From positions 24,860 through 88,859 of the forward strand of contig JAUIKF010000034.1 in assembly GCA_030430575.1 (NCBI GenBank): a DNA stretch of 64,000 nucleotides. The letters are read 5' to 3'. A program made the position numbers and the translations under genes. Below the pieces are notes generated by a model. The model had not been told where the DNA came from, made no database searches, and was given only the letters and a program-made list of their open reading frames with translations. Position 1 is the stretch's first letter. Each line of letters opens with the position of its first letter. Below, piece by piece: positions 53,728 to 62,889 of this stretch. Source of the DNA: Bacteroidia bacterium (lineage in GTDB: Bacteria; Bacteroidota; Bacteroidia; J057).

Positions 53728-55269
53728 TCAGACATCTTCCACCAACTCACACCTCCCCTCCCGCAAGTCCCTTTCCACCTTCTTGAATTTGACATTATCG
53801 ACCACCCGCCCGTCAGGGTACTTGACCGTCACTTTTTCATTGCGGCCGATCTTGCGGAGGGGATCGTGGATGGAAGAATTATCAAGGAAATTTTGGGGAG
53901 GCTCACTGGAAAATAATTCCTCTTGCATACTCGCCATATAGGCATCTAGGGCAGGCCCATCAGTCGGATCTATCCCTTCATTCATTGCCCCAAGCATCAT
54001 GGTCTTAGTGAACTCCCACGATTCTGGAGATTCTGCTATATCAGGAACCATTTCCTTTACCTGTTGAAGGCTATCGACTTCAAGGGAGGGGGGAAGGTGC
54101 CCTTGCTCGCCCAAAAATTGGATGAACCCAATTACATGGTCTACCATAGACTGAAAGAAAGCCTTGCTTTCCCCCAATTTAGCGGCCATTTCGAGACATG
54201 ACATATCCAAATCAAATGGCGTCCAATCTTTGGGAGCATACTCAGTCCCTTCGAAGATTTGTATCATAAAGGCATCAGTTGCCTTCCTAGCATATCCCTG
54301 TTGGGTGGAATTCAGATTTTGGTAATAGGTACTTTTGGCAAAATCACTCAGCCACTCGCTTGAAAGCTGGTCGTAAGCCTTAGGGTCAAATGGTTTTGGC
54401 ATCATATCCTCTCCGGGAAAGGGAGCCGGAAATGGAGAATCGCTGAAGATTTGTGCATTGTACGATTGAATAAAGGCATCTATTTCCGCTTGATTGGACA
54501 AGTCAACCCCTTCTTCAGTGGCGCGCATCATCAAGGATTTGGCGGGTCCCCAGTTTTCAGGATTGCCTGATATTTGGGGGATTTTATGCTTGATTTTTGC
54601 AAGCATCTTGTGGATTCTGGGAGCGGGTGAAATATGCCCAGATTCTTCCAAAAACCTGATAAATAGGGAAAGTCTATCTGCATAGGCTTCAAAGAAGGCT
54701 TGATCGGCTGTAATTTTTGTAGGGATTACACCCAAACACATCGTCTTCACAAGTTGCGCATCCCAATCCGCTGGCAAGACGTATTCATATCGAAAGGAAT
54801 AGTCCATAAAAGAATCTGCCACAAAAAGCCTGTCGTTCTTTTCCTCCTCTGGCAGGTTTTTCACCTCCTCACTCGCTTCATATGCTGCAAGCCATTCCGT
54901 TTTCAGGGAGTAAAATGTCTCTTCTTCCAATTCGTCCTCGTATTCGTCGGCAAAGCCCTGCTGTTCCATCATTTCCTCCATCCGCTCGGAGAGATTCTTT
55001 CTCGCTGATTCTATTTCTCGATCGGTATTTCTAGGCTCGATTTTTTTCAATTCACTACTTAAAAAAGTATACTGATCGGCATACGTCTCATCAATAATGC
55101 ATTCGATCAGGTACTCATCCGAAAGTCCGTTTAGCGTAATCGCATCTAATGCTATGGTGCAAGTGTCAGGAAAGACCTCTGTGACAGGCCCTGCCCAACC
55201 AAAAGCTTTTTCATCATTATCAAGGACTGTCCCATCTATCACTTGAACATAATCACCGATTTTAAACAT
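53728..55269 (-). CDS. Protein with duplicated helical domain and small beta modules at both ends
   Basis: The product is 513 residues and cytosolic. Residues 1-80 form an SH3-like module (FKIGDYVQVIDGTV). Residues about 119-276 and 299-454 are two copies of a ~155-residue helical domain; compare SLFIRFLEESGHISPAPRI with GFIQFLGEQGHLPPSLEV, and NPENWGPAKSLMMRATEEGVD with SPESWEFTKTMMLGAMNEGID. The last ~45 residues (KIGRNEKVTVKYPDGRVV) form a second beta module whose KIGRN start recalls SEC-C tails but lacks the cysteines. I do not recognise the function. Confidence 0.65.
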   Translation of the reverse strand: MFKIGDYVQVIDGTVLDNDEKAFGWAGPVTEVFPDTCTIALDAITLNGLSDEYLIECIIDETYADQYTFLSSELKKIEPRNTDREIESARKNLSERMEEMMEQQGFADEYEDELEEETFYSLKTEWLAAYEASEEVKNLPEEEKNDRLFVADSFMDYSFRYEYVLPADWDAQLVKTMCLGVIPTKITADQAFFEAYADRLSLFIRFLEESGHISPAPRIHKMLAKIKHKIPQISGNPENWGPAKSLMMRATEEGVDLSNQAEIDAFIQSYNAQIFSDSPFPAPFPGEDMMPKPFDPKAYDQLSSEWLSDFAKSTYYQNLNSTQQGYARKATDAFMIQIFEGTEYAPKDWTPFDLDMSCLEMAAKLGESKAFFQSMVDHVIGFIQFLGEQGHLPPSLEVDSLQQVKEMVPDIAESPESWEFTKTMMLGAMNEGIDPTDGPALDAYMASMQEELFSSEPPQNFLDNSSIHDPLRKIGRNEKVTVKYPDGRVVDNVKFKKVERDLREGRCELVEDV

Positions 55270-55294
55270 GGTATTATCTTTTTGAAGAGTTGCC

Positions 55295-55302
55295 CAAATC
55301 TA
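55295..55302 (-). promoter_or_regulatory. -7 box of the duplicated-domain gene
   Basis: The minus strand reads TAGATTTG, an exact TAnnTTTG, 26 bp upstream of the start codon, leaving a leader of about 20 bases. This is a typical distance in Bacteroidota. Confidence 0.5.
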
Positions 55303-55350
55303 AGTAAAATCTCATTTTTCCCTAACACTTTCCCCAAAAACCACAAAGAC

Positions 55351-55386
55351 CCTCAGCAACTGAGGAATCATTGATACCATCAATCA
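55351..55386. terminator. Two adjacent small hairpins downstream of the permease gene
   Basis: CCTCAG-CAA-CTGAGG (55351-55365) is followed by ATTGAT-ACC-ATCAAT (55370-55384). Both lie between the permease stop and the next promoter on the same strand. T-runs on the minus strand follow only at a distance, so a terminator role is tentative. Confidence 0.35.
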
Positions 55387-55454
55387 TCCCTCAGCCCCGA
55401 AGGCCTTCTCTCTATGAAACGTGTTCTACCTCTTCTAAACACCGAGGAAATAGG

Positions 55455-55497
55455 TCATACTTTAACTTTCATTTTGATTTTCATTTTCATTCATCAT
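55455..55497 (-). repeat. Hexamer array ending AAGTATGA (solo copy)
   Basis: On the minus strand the words AAAATG, AAAATC, AAAATG, AAAGTT lead to AAGTATGA (55462-55455). It begins directly at the permease stop codon. Same family as 4872-4909 and 8109-8147. Confidence 0.7.
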
Positions 55498-57876
55498 CTA
55501 TTCATAGCGCAATGCTTCTATGGGGTTGGCATGGGCCGTGCGAATGGCGTGGTAGCTGGTGGTCAAAAGTGCGATAAGGAGTGCCAAAAGTCCTGATCCC
55601 GCAAATACCGCCCAATGCATGGGCACACCGTAGGCGAAGCCCTCCAGCCAGTCGGCCATGCCAAAATAGGCAATCGGAATCGCTAACACAGCTGCAATCA
55701 GGACCAGCAAGGCAAATTCTCTTGAAAGCAATAGCACGATCTGAGGGACAGAAGCGCCAAGGATCTTGCGCATGCTGATTTCCTTCGTGCGTAGCTCAGC
55801 GGTGAAGGCAGACAGACCAAACAGTCCCATGCAAGCGATGATCACCGCAAACCAGGTGAAGGCCATAGCGAGGGTGCCAAAGCGTTCATCACTTTCGTAT
55901 TGCTGCCCAAATTCTTCGTCGAAGAATTGGTATTCGAAGGGGTGGCTGGGGTTGATCTTGGCCCAGGCGGCGCCTAGCTGGTCGATGGTGTGGCTGAGGT
56001 CCTTAGTATTGAGGCGAAGGGCGAGGGTGCCTCCTGCACCGGGATTAAAGCGCATCATCATCGGCTCGATTTCGTGGCGCATAGAAGCGAAATGGAAGTT
56101 TTTCACCACGCCAATCACTTGGCGATCTGCACCGCCAGTAGAGATTGTCTTGCCAATGGGATCGTCCCACCCTAGCTTATCTGCAAGGGCTTGATTGATC
56201 ATGATGGCTTCTGTGCCATCAGTGCTATATTCCTCAGAATAATTTCGCCCTGCAACCAATTCCATGTCCATGAGGTCCAGGTAATGCTCATCCATGAACA
56301 TGACGGAGACGATCCAGACATCGTCTTCTGCTGCGCCTTCCGGGCGGATGCTATTCCGCCCAAATCCTCGCCCAGGCATGCTGGATGTGGTAGCTGTTTT
56401 CAGGACCTCGGGGATTTTCTCCATTTCGTCAACGAGGGCGTCGTAGCGCTCCTGAAGTTGTTGATCTCCGAGACTAAAAGTGACAATTTGCTCAGCGTCA
56501 AATCCTTTGTCAAGGTTTTTGAGGTGATTGATTTGTTGGTAAATGATGGTGGTACCAATGATCATGGCGATGGAGGCCGCAAACTGGGTGATCACCAACA
56601 TTCGCCGAAGCCAAACGCCTTTTCCTCCGCCGGTAAATTTGCCCTTCAACACCATCACAGGCAGAAATGAACTCAGCAAAAAAGCGGGATAACTGCCAGC
56701 AAATACCCCTAAGAGAATACTTAGTCCTACCAATCCGCCAATCATTTGAGGTGAAGTGATAATCGTAAAAGCTGGATTTCCTTCAAATGGCAGCGATAGC
56801 CATTCTCCCGCCATCCCTACAAATACCACTGCTAATATCATCGCGATGAGGGCCATCACGCTAGCCTCTATCAAGAATTGCCCGATTAGCTGAGGCCGTA
56901 CAGCGCCTAGGACTTTGCGGATGCCGACTTCTCCTGCTCGCTGGGTAGAGCGGGCTGTGGAGAGGTTCATGAAGTTAAAAGCGGCAATAAGGATGACAAA
57001 TAAGGCGATAATGGAGAGGGTACTCACATAAGTTTTATCTCCTTTGTTTTGATTGTGCCCATCAAAAAGAATATCGGAAGAGCCGAGATGCGCCTCGTGA
57101 AGGGGTTGAAGGGTCACTTTGAAGTTGTCCCCTACCCCATTATCCCGAATCAATTGCTCCATTTTCATTTCCACCTCCTCTTCCTGGCTAGCATCCGCCA
57201 ATTGCACATAAGTGATCATCGCGATCATTCCCCAGGAACTGAGGACTTGGGCGTTGTTGGTGTCTTGTTCGGTGGGTACGACGGAAACCAAAATATCTAA
57301 GTCTAAATGTGAGGTCTTTGGTGGTTTTTCCATGATGCCCACTACCTCATAGTCCTGATTATTGTTAAGGGTAAAAGATTTACCTATAGGATTTTCACTA
57401 CCAAAGGTCTTTTCTGCTAGCTCCTTTGTCAGAACGGCTGTGAAAGGTCTCTCTAGGGTCTGGGCATCTCCTTCTTCCAATTTGAAATCAAATAGGGTAA
57501 AGAAGTTTTTGGTTCCATAAAAGAGGTTTTCACTATAAATATTTTTGTCTTCATAGGTAAGTAAACTTCGCCCACCCCCAAACATTCGCGCCATGTCTTC
57601 GACTTCCGGGAAGTTTTCCTGCATGGCTGGACCGATCGCTGGCAAGGTGATCCCTACCAGGTTACTCGTCACCCCAAGGGCTTCGTCTATGGTCAAGACT
57701 CGGTAGATACGATCGGATTTGCTGTGAAATCGGTCAAAGGAAGTTTCGTACTGGACGTACAAAAATATCAGCAAACAACAACTGATTCCAAAAGCCAATC
57801 CAAGGATATTGATAAAGGATAACACCCTGTTTTTCAGGAGGTTGCGGAGGGCGATATTGAAATAGTTTTTTAGCAT
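55498..57876 (-). CDS. MacB/FtsX-like ABC permease (full-length duplicated type)
   Basis: The product is 792 residues with the same two-unit layout as the gene at 27888: NYFNIALRNLLKNRVLSFIN at the start, MNLSTARSTQRAGEVGIRK and KEISMRKILGA between units, and AHANPIEALRYE at the end. No ATPase gene is adjacent, and the promoter region lacks the sigma-54 pattern of its paralog. The two permeases are related but clearly distinct along their periplasmic domains. Confidence 0.9.
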   Translation of the reverse strand: MLKNYFNIALRNLLKNRVLSFINILGLAFGISCCLLIFLYVQYETSFDRFHSKSDRIYRVLTIDEALGVTSNLVGITLPAIGPAMQENFPEVEDMARMFGGGRSLLTYEDKNIYSENLFYGTKNFFTLFDFKLEEGDAQTLERPFTAVLTKELAEKTFGSENPIGKSFTLNNNQDYEVVGIMEKPPKTSHLDLDILVSVVPTEQDTNNAQVLSSWGMIAMITYVQLADASQEEEVEMKMEQLIRDNGVGDNFKVTLQPLHEAHLGSSDILFDGHNQNKGDKTYVSTLSIIALFVILIAAFNFMNLSTARSTQRAGEVGIRKVLGAVRPQLIGQFLIEASVMALIAMILAVVFVGMAGEWLSLPFEGNPAFTIITSPQMIGGLVGLSILLGVFAGSYPAFLLSSFLPVMVLKGKFTGGGKGVWLRRMLVITQFAASIAMIIGTTIIYQQINHLKNLDKGFDAEQIVTFSLGDQQLQERYDALVDEMEKIPEVLKTATTSSMPGRGFGRNSIRPEGAAEDDVWIVSVMFMDEHYLDLMDMELVAGRNYSEEYSTDGTEAIMINQALADKLGWDDPIGKTISTGGADRQVIGVVKNFHFASMRHEIEPMMMRFNPGAGGTLALRLNTKDLSHTIDQLGAAWAKINPSHPFEYQFFDEEFGQQYESDERFGTLAMAFTWFAVIIACMGLFGLSAFTAELRTKEISMRKILGASVPQIVLLLSREFALLVLIAAVLAIPIAYFGMADWLEGFAYGVPMHWAVFAGSGLLALLIALLTTSYHAIRTAHANPIEALRYE

Positions 57877-57901
57877 CTTCTTGATAATTATTTCCAGTTA
57901 T

Positions 57902-57926
57902 GTTACTTTTTTTAGAAAAAAGTAAC
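57902..57926. terminator. Inverted repeat with T/A-rich stem between two minus-strand genes
   Basis: GTTACTTTTTT (57902-57912) pairs perfectly with AAAAAAGTAAC (57916-57926) around three bases. It lies after the stop of the PDZ-hydrolase gene (58024) and 25 bp upstream of the permease start. A bidirectional terminator is plausible, although the T/A-rich stem also resembles a frequent intergenic word of this phylum. Confidence 0.5.
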
Positions 57927-58023
57927 CAAAAAATCGAAGCGAGCCAACCAATGCCAGCCCTTCTATCAATCCGCGCGCGCTCGCTTCACCCCAGCCGCAC
58001 TTTTTCATCCCGAAACTCAAAAC

Positions 58024-59403
58024 CTATTTGAGCTCTTTCATCCATTTATCACATTGATCAATCAATTTATAGCTAAAGTGATTTTCTAAATAATCGCGCA
58101 TTTCGGGGGATTGTCTGAGGGCGACGCCTTTTTCCATGGTCCCTACTTCAAGCATGCTGTGATTTGTGCCCGGGAGCATCAGGAAAGTCCCGTGGCCCGG
58201 GTGATAGGCATTTACAATGTTGGCAATAGCTTTGTGATTGCCAGGGTCGAGGGCTTCGAAATCGGCTTCTCCATAAATAGACAACACATGTGCATCTACG
58301 TTGCTCCAGTAATCTACCATATTTAGGTCGTTGACCGATTGCCAAAAACGATAATGGCGGCTGAAGATCATATCGCCTCCATCGTATTGAAAGTCGCGTT
58401 TGAGGATGCGATCGTATTCAGGGTTTTTGGCAAGTTCTTGGGGCGATTTTTTCAGCACATAATGCTCGTAGAGCAAGGTATGGTAGAGACGCATGTCTTT
58501 TTCATTTTGGACATAGTCGATACCTGTCAGGGGGTTCTGAAAGCGCAGCATGCGCAACAGGTATTCAAACCAAGCCTCGTAGGCGGTGCCATAGACGATG
58601 AGGCCTTTCACCTTGGCTTTGGACTGGGTAGCGATTACAGGGGCATTGATGCCCCCCAAAGAATGCCCAAAGATGAACAACTGGTCTTTGTCCACAAATT
58701 CATATTCAGCCATCGCTTCAAATCCCGCCAGAAAGGCGTCATTTTCGGGGCCTATTTCACACGTAAAACAATCCAATGAACCCGTTCCATCGCCCATTCC
58801 AGGCTTCTCTACACGCATCACTACATACCCTTTGGCCGTGAAGGCATCGATCAATTTTTTATAGGGATGAAGGGGCGACATATTGTCATAAGATGCGCAA
58901 TTGTAGCCAGGGATGAAGAGGATACTGGGAAAGGGGCCTTTTCCTTTAGGCTTGGTGATGATGCTCCGCAAATGGCCATCCTGAAATGCCACTTGATCGT
59001 AAAGCACTTCGTGCTTATCTGAGGTTTCAAAGGGCTTTGGTACTACTTCTCCCTCCAATGTAACTGGCATGTTCTCTCGCCAGACTTCCATCGTCACGGT
59101 TTCACCTCCCCAGAGCGATTTGAGCTGCTGGATCAGCTCAGCCATATTTGCAATAGGGGTTCCATTTAAGCTTTGCAAGACATCATCCGGTTGCATGCCT
59201 GCATCCTCAGCCGTTGTGCCTGGAAATACCTGCTGTATCCAGACGCCCTCGGCTTTCTTTAAGCCCAAATCCTGGGCTTTTTCCTTGGTGAGGGGAGCGG
59301 GACGCACGCCCAGGTTACCCCGGCGGCCTAGTTTGGTCTCCGATTGACTGACGACACAACTACTTGAAATAAGCAGGAGAAAAATGGCGAATAGTGCTTT
59401 CAT
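58024..59403 (-). CDS. Secreted PDZ-alpha/beta-hydrolase fusion lipoprotein
   Basis: The product is 459 residues. A signal peptide with lipobox-like ISSSC (Cys16) is followed by a PDZ domain at about 28-115 (GVWIQQVFPGTTAEDAGM, DDVLQSLNGTPIANM). An alpha/beta hydrolase at about 130-459 has the nucleophile elbow GHSLGG, an oxyanion region FIPGYNCASY, acidic residue YGEADFEALD and a late His (LPGTNHSM). PDZ domains usually govern proteases, so this pairing is uncommon. It probably hydrolyses an ester or peptide in the periplasm or on the cell surface. Confidence 0.85.
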   Translation of the reverse strand: MKALFAIFLLLISSSCVVSQSETKLGRRGNLGVRPAPLTKEKAQDLGLKKAEGVWIQQVFPGTTAEDAGMQPDDVLQSLNGTPIANMAELIQQLKSLWGGETVTMEVWRENMPVTLEGEVVPKPFETSDKHEVLYDQVAFQDGHLRSIITKPKGKGPFPSILFIPGYNCASYDNMSPLHPYKKLIDAFTAKGYVVMRVEKPGMGDGTGSLDCFTCEIGPENDAFLAGFEAMAEYEFVDKDQLFIFGHSLGGINAPVIATQSKAKVKGLIVYGTAYEAWFEYLLRMLRFQNPLTGIDYVQNEKDMRLYHTLLYEHYVLKKSPQELAKNPEYDRILKRDFQYDGGDMIFSRHYRFWQSVNDLNMVDYWSNVDAHVLSIYGEADFEALDPGNHKAIANIVNAYHPGHGTFLMLPGTNHSMLEVGTMEKGVALRQSPEMRDYLENHFSYKLIDQCDKWMKELK

Positions 59404-59426
59404 AGGAATAAAATCATAGATTTATT

Positions 59427-59434
59427 CAAGATTA
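59427..59434 (-). promoter_or_regulatory. Candidate -7 box of the PDZ-hydrolase gene
   Basis: The minus strand reads TAATCTTG, one base off TAnnTTTG, 24 bp upstream of the ATG at 59403. No good -33 element was found. Confidence 0.3.
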
Positions 59435-59542
59435 CGAAGGGGACTATTGAAGCACAATGGGCAGAATTGCGGAAAGCGTCCTTGGCACAATGCATTTCTA
59501 AATATTTTAATAATTCACCAAAATAGCATCATTCCAATTTTT

Positions 59543-60148
59543 ATGGACCTTGGCCCCACCTATCACCTTATCTTGTATTGCTTAGAATCCTACTTTTGGG
59601 GGTTTTCTATCCTGAGTATGTGTTTGGCGATTTCTACCGTCAGGCGAAGAAATGGAAAGACTTTCTTGAGCAAAATCGATAAAGCAAGTGTTTGGGCGGT
59701 ACGCTATCTGGGAGTTTTGTATGCCGTATTATGGCTAATCATAGTGTATTATAGCTTAACCCATTCTTCTGATATTTGGGACCGCTACACCATGATCAAT
59801 CGATTTTGGGGTGCTTCAGGAATAGGATTTTGGGGAAAGCCACTTACTTTTTTTTTTCTCACACAGCTATTGTGGATTCAAAAAGTAAACCAGTACCGCT
59901 GGGCTAAACCGCTCTTTGCCATCCCCATACTGATTATGATATATGCTGAGCAAATTGTAATCATGATCACTTCCTTGCACAGAGATTATCTCCCTAGTAG
60001 CTGGGCTATGTATGCACCTACTTTGATAGAATCGGTCATGAGTATACTGACACATTCAGGTATTTTCCTGGTCATGCTGGGAGGTGTATGGCTTATTTGG
60101 AATAAATGCATTTCGCCACCTTCTCAAAATAGTATGATAGAAAAATGA
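59543..60148 (+). CDS. Small integral membrane protein
   Basis: The ATG at 59543 gives 201 residues; an in-frame TTG at 59447 would add 32 residues without coding character. Five or six hydrophobic helices are visible (e.g. YAVLWLIIVYY, IPILIMIYAEQIVIMI, GIFLVMLGGVWLIW). No motif was recognised. It is divergent from the PDZ-hydrolase gene. Confidence 0.65.
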   Translation: MDLGPTYHLILYCLESYFWGFSILSMCLAISTVRRRNGKTFLSKIDKASVWAVRYLGVLYAVLWLIIVYYSLTHSSDIWDRYTMINRFWGASGIGFWGKPLTFFFLTQLLWIQKVNQYRWAKPLFAIPILIMIYAEQIVIMITSLHRDYLPSSWAMYAPTLIESVMSILTHSGIFLVMLGGVWLIWNKCISPPSQNSMIEK

Positions 60149-60478
60149 CTCTCAGGTTCAATAGTAATTGGGGTTATTTCTAAAATGATTACTATTTACT
60201 ATTTTGAACATAGATAATTAGTGTCATTCTTATAATAAAAACGGTTCCCTAACAAATCCCATGAAAAGCTTGTTGCTTCCGGCAAACACATCCCCGATCG
60301 CACAAGGCCCCACCCCTTCAAAGGGGTTTTCGCACTAACCAGGGCTTGTGGGAAGTCCTCTTTGAAGAGGAGCCTGTCCTGAGCCTAGTCGAAGGAGGGC
60401 TTGTGGGGCTTAGGAGATGTGTAAACCAAAAGTGGACGCTCCACTAAAATTGGCAGGAAACCATAAACCCTACCCTAG
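60149..60478. other. Gap of 330 bp with hairpins and repeat words
   Basis: Contains ACCCCTT-CA-AAGGGGT followed by TTT (60312-60330), a possible terminator of the preceding gene. It also holds two copies of AGGGCTTGTGGG and the palindromic word CCTGAGCCTAGTCGAAGG, related to the one at 12522-12541 and 27662-27684. No gene is seen. Confidence 0.5.
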
Positions 60479-62647
60479 ATGAAAAATTTAGCTGGCCTGA
60501 TTGGGCTAATATTCATTCTGCTCCCCTATACTTCTGTTGGACAAAACGATTTTATCACCACTTGGCAAACTACTACGCCCAATGAAAGCATCACGATTCC
60601 TACCCGTGGCGGGGGATATAACTATTCTGTGAATTGGGGGGATGGAAATACGCTATCAGGATATACAGGAGACGCTACACATACCTATGCCACTGCAGGT
60701 ACTTATACTGTCACCATTTCGGGTACATTCCCCAGAATCTACTTCAGTGGACTAGGGGATAAAGACAAAATTATCGCCATCAACCAGTGGGGCACAGGCG
60801 CCTGGACCTCTATGAGCAGAGCCTTCCGAGGCTGTTCCAACCTCGTAGGGCTTGCCACAGACACCCCCAACCTGACTAATGTGACAGACATGAGTTCGAT
60901 GTTCAGAGACTGCTCGGTGTTTAACCAAAACATAGGTAACTGGAATGTATCCAATGTGGAAAACATGAGCTATATGTTTCGAGGCGCTTCCACATTTAAC
61001 TCCAACCTAGATTCTTGGGTGGTCAGCAATGTTGATGACATGAGCTACATGTTCAATCGTGCTACTTCCTTCAATGAGAATGTAGGCTCATGGAATGTAG
61101 CCAATGTCAGGAACATGGCTGGGATGTTTTCAAATGCAACTGCCTTTAACAAAAATCTCAATGGGTGGAATGTGGGCAATGTCACCGATATGAGCAGTAT
61201 GTTTGCGACAGCTACTTCCTTTAACAGAAATATTGGGTCTTGGAATACCGCTAATGTGACCAACATGCGCAGCATGTTCCAAAATGCTTTTGCATTCAAC
61301 CAAGACATTGGTATGTGGAATGTGGGCAAAGTCACTAATATGCAAAGCATGTTTTCCAATGCCCAAGTATTCAACCAGGATATAGGCGGATGGGATGTGA
61401 GCAAAGTGCAAAACATGTACTACATGTTTGCCAATGCAGGTCAGTTCAATCAGGATTTGGGGAGCTGGGATGTGGGGATGGTTCAGGACATGAATGGGAT
61501 GTTCAGGTATGCTGTCCTCTTCAATCAAGATATTGGCATGTGGAATGTATCTAACGTGGTGCAGTTCTATGGCATGTTTTTGAATGCAACTGCTTTTAAT
61601 CAAGACATCGGAGGATGGAATACGGGCAGTGCCACACAGACGACCATCATGTTCAGCAATGCAACATCGTTCAACCAAGATATTGGATCGTGGAATATGT
61701 CCAATGTCGTCGACATGTCTAGCATGTTTCGAGGTGCCACGGCATTCAATCAGGATATCGGTTCCTGGAATCTGGGAAGTGCGACTTACATCCCCTGGAT
61801 GTTTCAAGATGCAACTTCCTTTAATCAAGATATTGGCAACTGGGATGTGGCAGATGTGACCAATATGCGAGGCATGTTTCAGGGCGCCACCTCCTTTGAC
61901 CAAGACATCGGCGATTGGAATGTGGGCTTGGTGACAACCATGCAGGATATGTTCACGGGTGCGACCCTTTCTACAGATAATTACGATTCGCTTCTGATCG
62001 GCTGGGGAACTCAAACCCTACAGAGCAATGTCCTTTTTTCAGGAGGAAATAGTGCTTATTGTAATGGAGAGATTTATCGAGACAATATGATCACGATTGA
62101 CAACTGGACCATCACAGATGCGGGCAAAGACGTCATGTGCCAATTATTGCCAGTCACATGGGCAAGCCCATTAACAGCTCAACTAGATCGTGGCAAGACA
62201 CACCTTCAATGGGAAGTCTCCCATCTCATCAATCACGACAAATTCATCATTCAGCATAGCACCAATGGTCAGGCTTTTCATCCTGTAGGCGAGCTCACAG
62301 GCCAGAGAGATGGGCAATACAAATTTATTCACCCCTCCCCTACTTTAGGGCCCAATTATTACAAGATACAGCAAATGGATGTCGATGGGCAAAGCAGTTT
62401 TAGCCGGACGGTGAAAGTATTGGTCAAGGAAAAGTCGTTCAGCCTATTTCCGAATCCAATGAAGGAAGTGGTTTGGGTTAATTCGCCTGAAGATAGCTGG
62501 ATCAGTATCTATTCAGGGGAAGGGTATCTGGTTCGTCACAAAACCATTAAACAAGGACTTACCGAGATTGACATAAAGGATTTGCCTGTGGGGATTTATT
62601 TGGTTCAGGAGGAGAATGGGGGAAGTTGGAAGATGATTAAACAGTGA
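60479..62647 (+). CDS. Type IX secreted BspA-like (DUF285) repeat protein
   Basis: The product is 722 residues with a signal peptide ending SVGQ (about 21). A PKD-like domain follows (about 35-85, VNWGDGNTLSGYTGDATHTY). Then come fourteen uninterrupted 25-residue DUF285 repeats (about 137-486) with the consensus MSxMFxxATxFNQDIGxWN. The last ~160 residues are a linker and a type A sorting domain (FSLFPNPMKEVVWVN to the end). Such leucine-rich-like solenoids bind proteins or surfaces. At the DNA level the repeats are a 75-bp tandem array, so the copy number may vary between strains. Confidence 0.9.
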   Translation: MKNLAGLIGLIFILLPYTSVGQNDFITTWQTTTPNESITIPTRGGGYNYSVNWGDGNTLSGYTGDATHTYATAGTYTVTISGTFPRIYFSGLGDKDKIIAINQWGTGAWTSMSRAFRGCSNLVGLATDTPNLTNVTDMSSMFRDCSVFNQNIGNWNVSNVENMSYMFRGASTFNSNLDSWVVSNVDDMSYMFNRATSFNENVGSWNVANVRNMAGMFSNATAFNKNLNGWNVGNVTDMSSMFATATSFNRNIGSWNTANVTNMRSMFQNAFAFNQDIGMWNVGKVTNMQSMFSNAQVFNQDIGGWDVSKVQNMYYMFANAGQFNQDLGSWDVGMVQDMNGMFRYAVLFNQDIGMWNVSNVVQFYGMFLNATAFNQDIGGWNTGSATQTTIMFSNATSFNQDIGSWNMSNVVDMSSMFRGATAFNQDIGSWNLGSATYIPWMFQDATSFNQDIGNWDVADVTNMRGMFQGATSFDQDIGDWNVGLVTTMQDMFTGATLSTDNYDSLLIGWGTQTLQSNVLFSGGNSAYCNGEIYRDNMITIDNWTITDAGKDVMCQLLPVTWASPLTAQLDRGKTHLQWEVSHLINHDKFIIQHSTNGQAFHPVGELTGQRDGQYKFIHPSPTLGPNYYKIQQMDVDGQSSFSRTVKVLVKEKSFSLFPNPMKEVVWVNSPEDSWISIYSGEGYLVRHKTIKQGLTEIDIKDLPVGIYLVQEENGGSWKMIKQ

Positions 62648-62648
62648 A

Positions 62649-62843
62649 CTATCTTGTATCTTTCTGATACCTTCTTGTCAATTTGACCAAGACTTCAGGG
62701 CGTTTCTCTCCGTTAAGCTCCTCAAGCAATTCATCGGGCTGGCGTTCATACAATTCTCCCCACCACTTTTGGGCTTTTTTGTTCCAAATCCGCCAGCCGC
62801 CAGGGATACCTTTGGCTACATATTTTCTTCTAGGTTTGCCCAT
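62649..62843 (-). CDS. Small basic protein of unknown function
   Basis: This 64-residue protein begins PRRKYVAKGIPGGWRIWNKK, continues AQKWWGELYERQPDELLEEL, and ends with a basic tail. The Trp/Gly-rich N-terminal half recurs in small Bacteroidota proteins as far as I recall, but no function is known. Its stop is 2 bp from the stop of the convergent DUF285 gene. Confidence 0.65.
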   Translation of the reverse strand: MGKPRRKYVAKGIPGGWRIWNKKAQKWWGELYERQPDELLEELNGEKRPEVLVKLTRRYQKDTR

Positions 62844-62889
62844 AATGACTAAAGACGCTCATTCTTAATTCTCCATTTTTCATTCTCCA

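Noticed and set aside
57877..57930. Sigma-54 promoter for the second MacB-like permease
   Set aside because: The region upstream of 57876 has no GG-N10-GC arrangement; only an A/T-rich inverted repeat is present.
59447..59542. N-terminal extension of the small membrane protein from TTG
   Set aside because: The 32 extra residues have no membrane or coding character, and the ATG at 59543 directly precedes the first helix.
61130..62014. Long minus-strand open frame opposite the DUF285 protein
   Set aside because: It is a by-product of the 75-bp repeats on the other strand; its translation is itself repetitive with no family match, and the plus-strand protein has a signal peptide and sorting domain.
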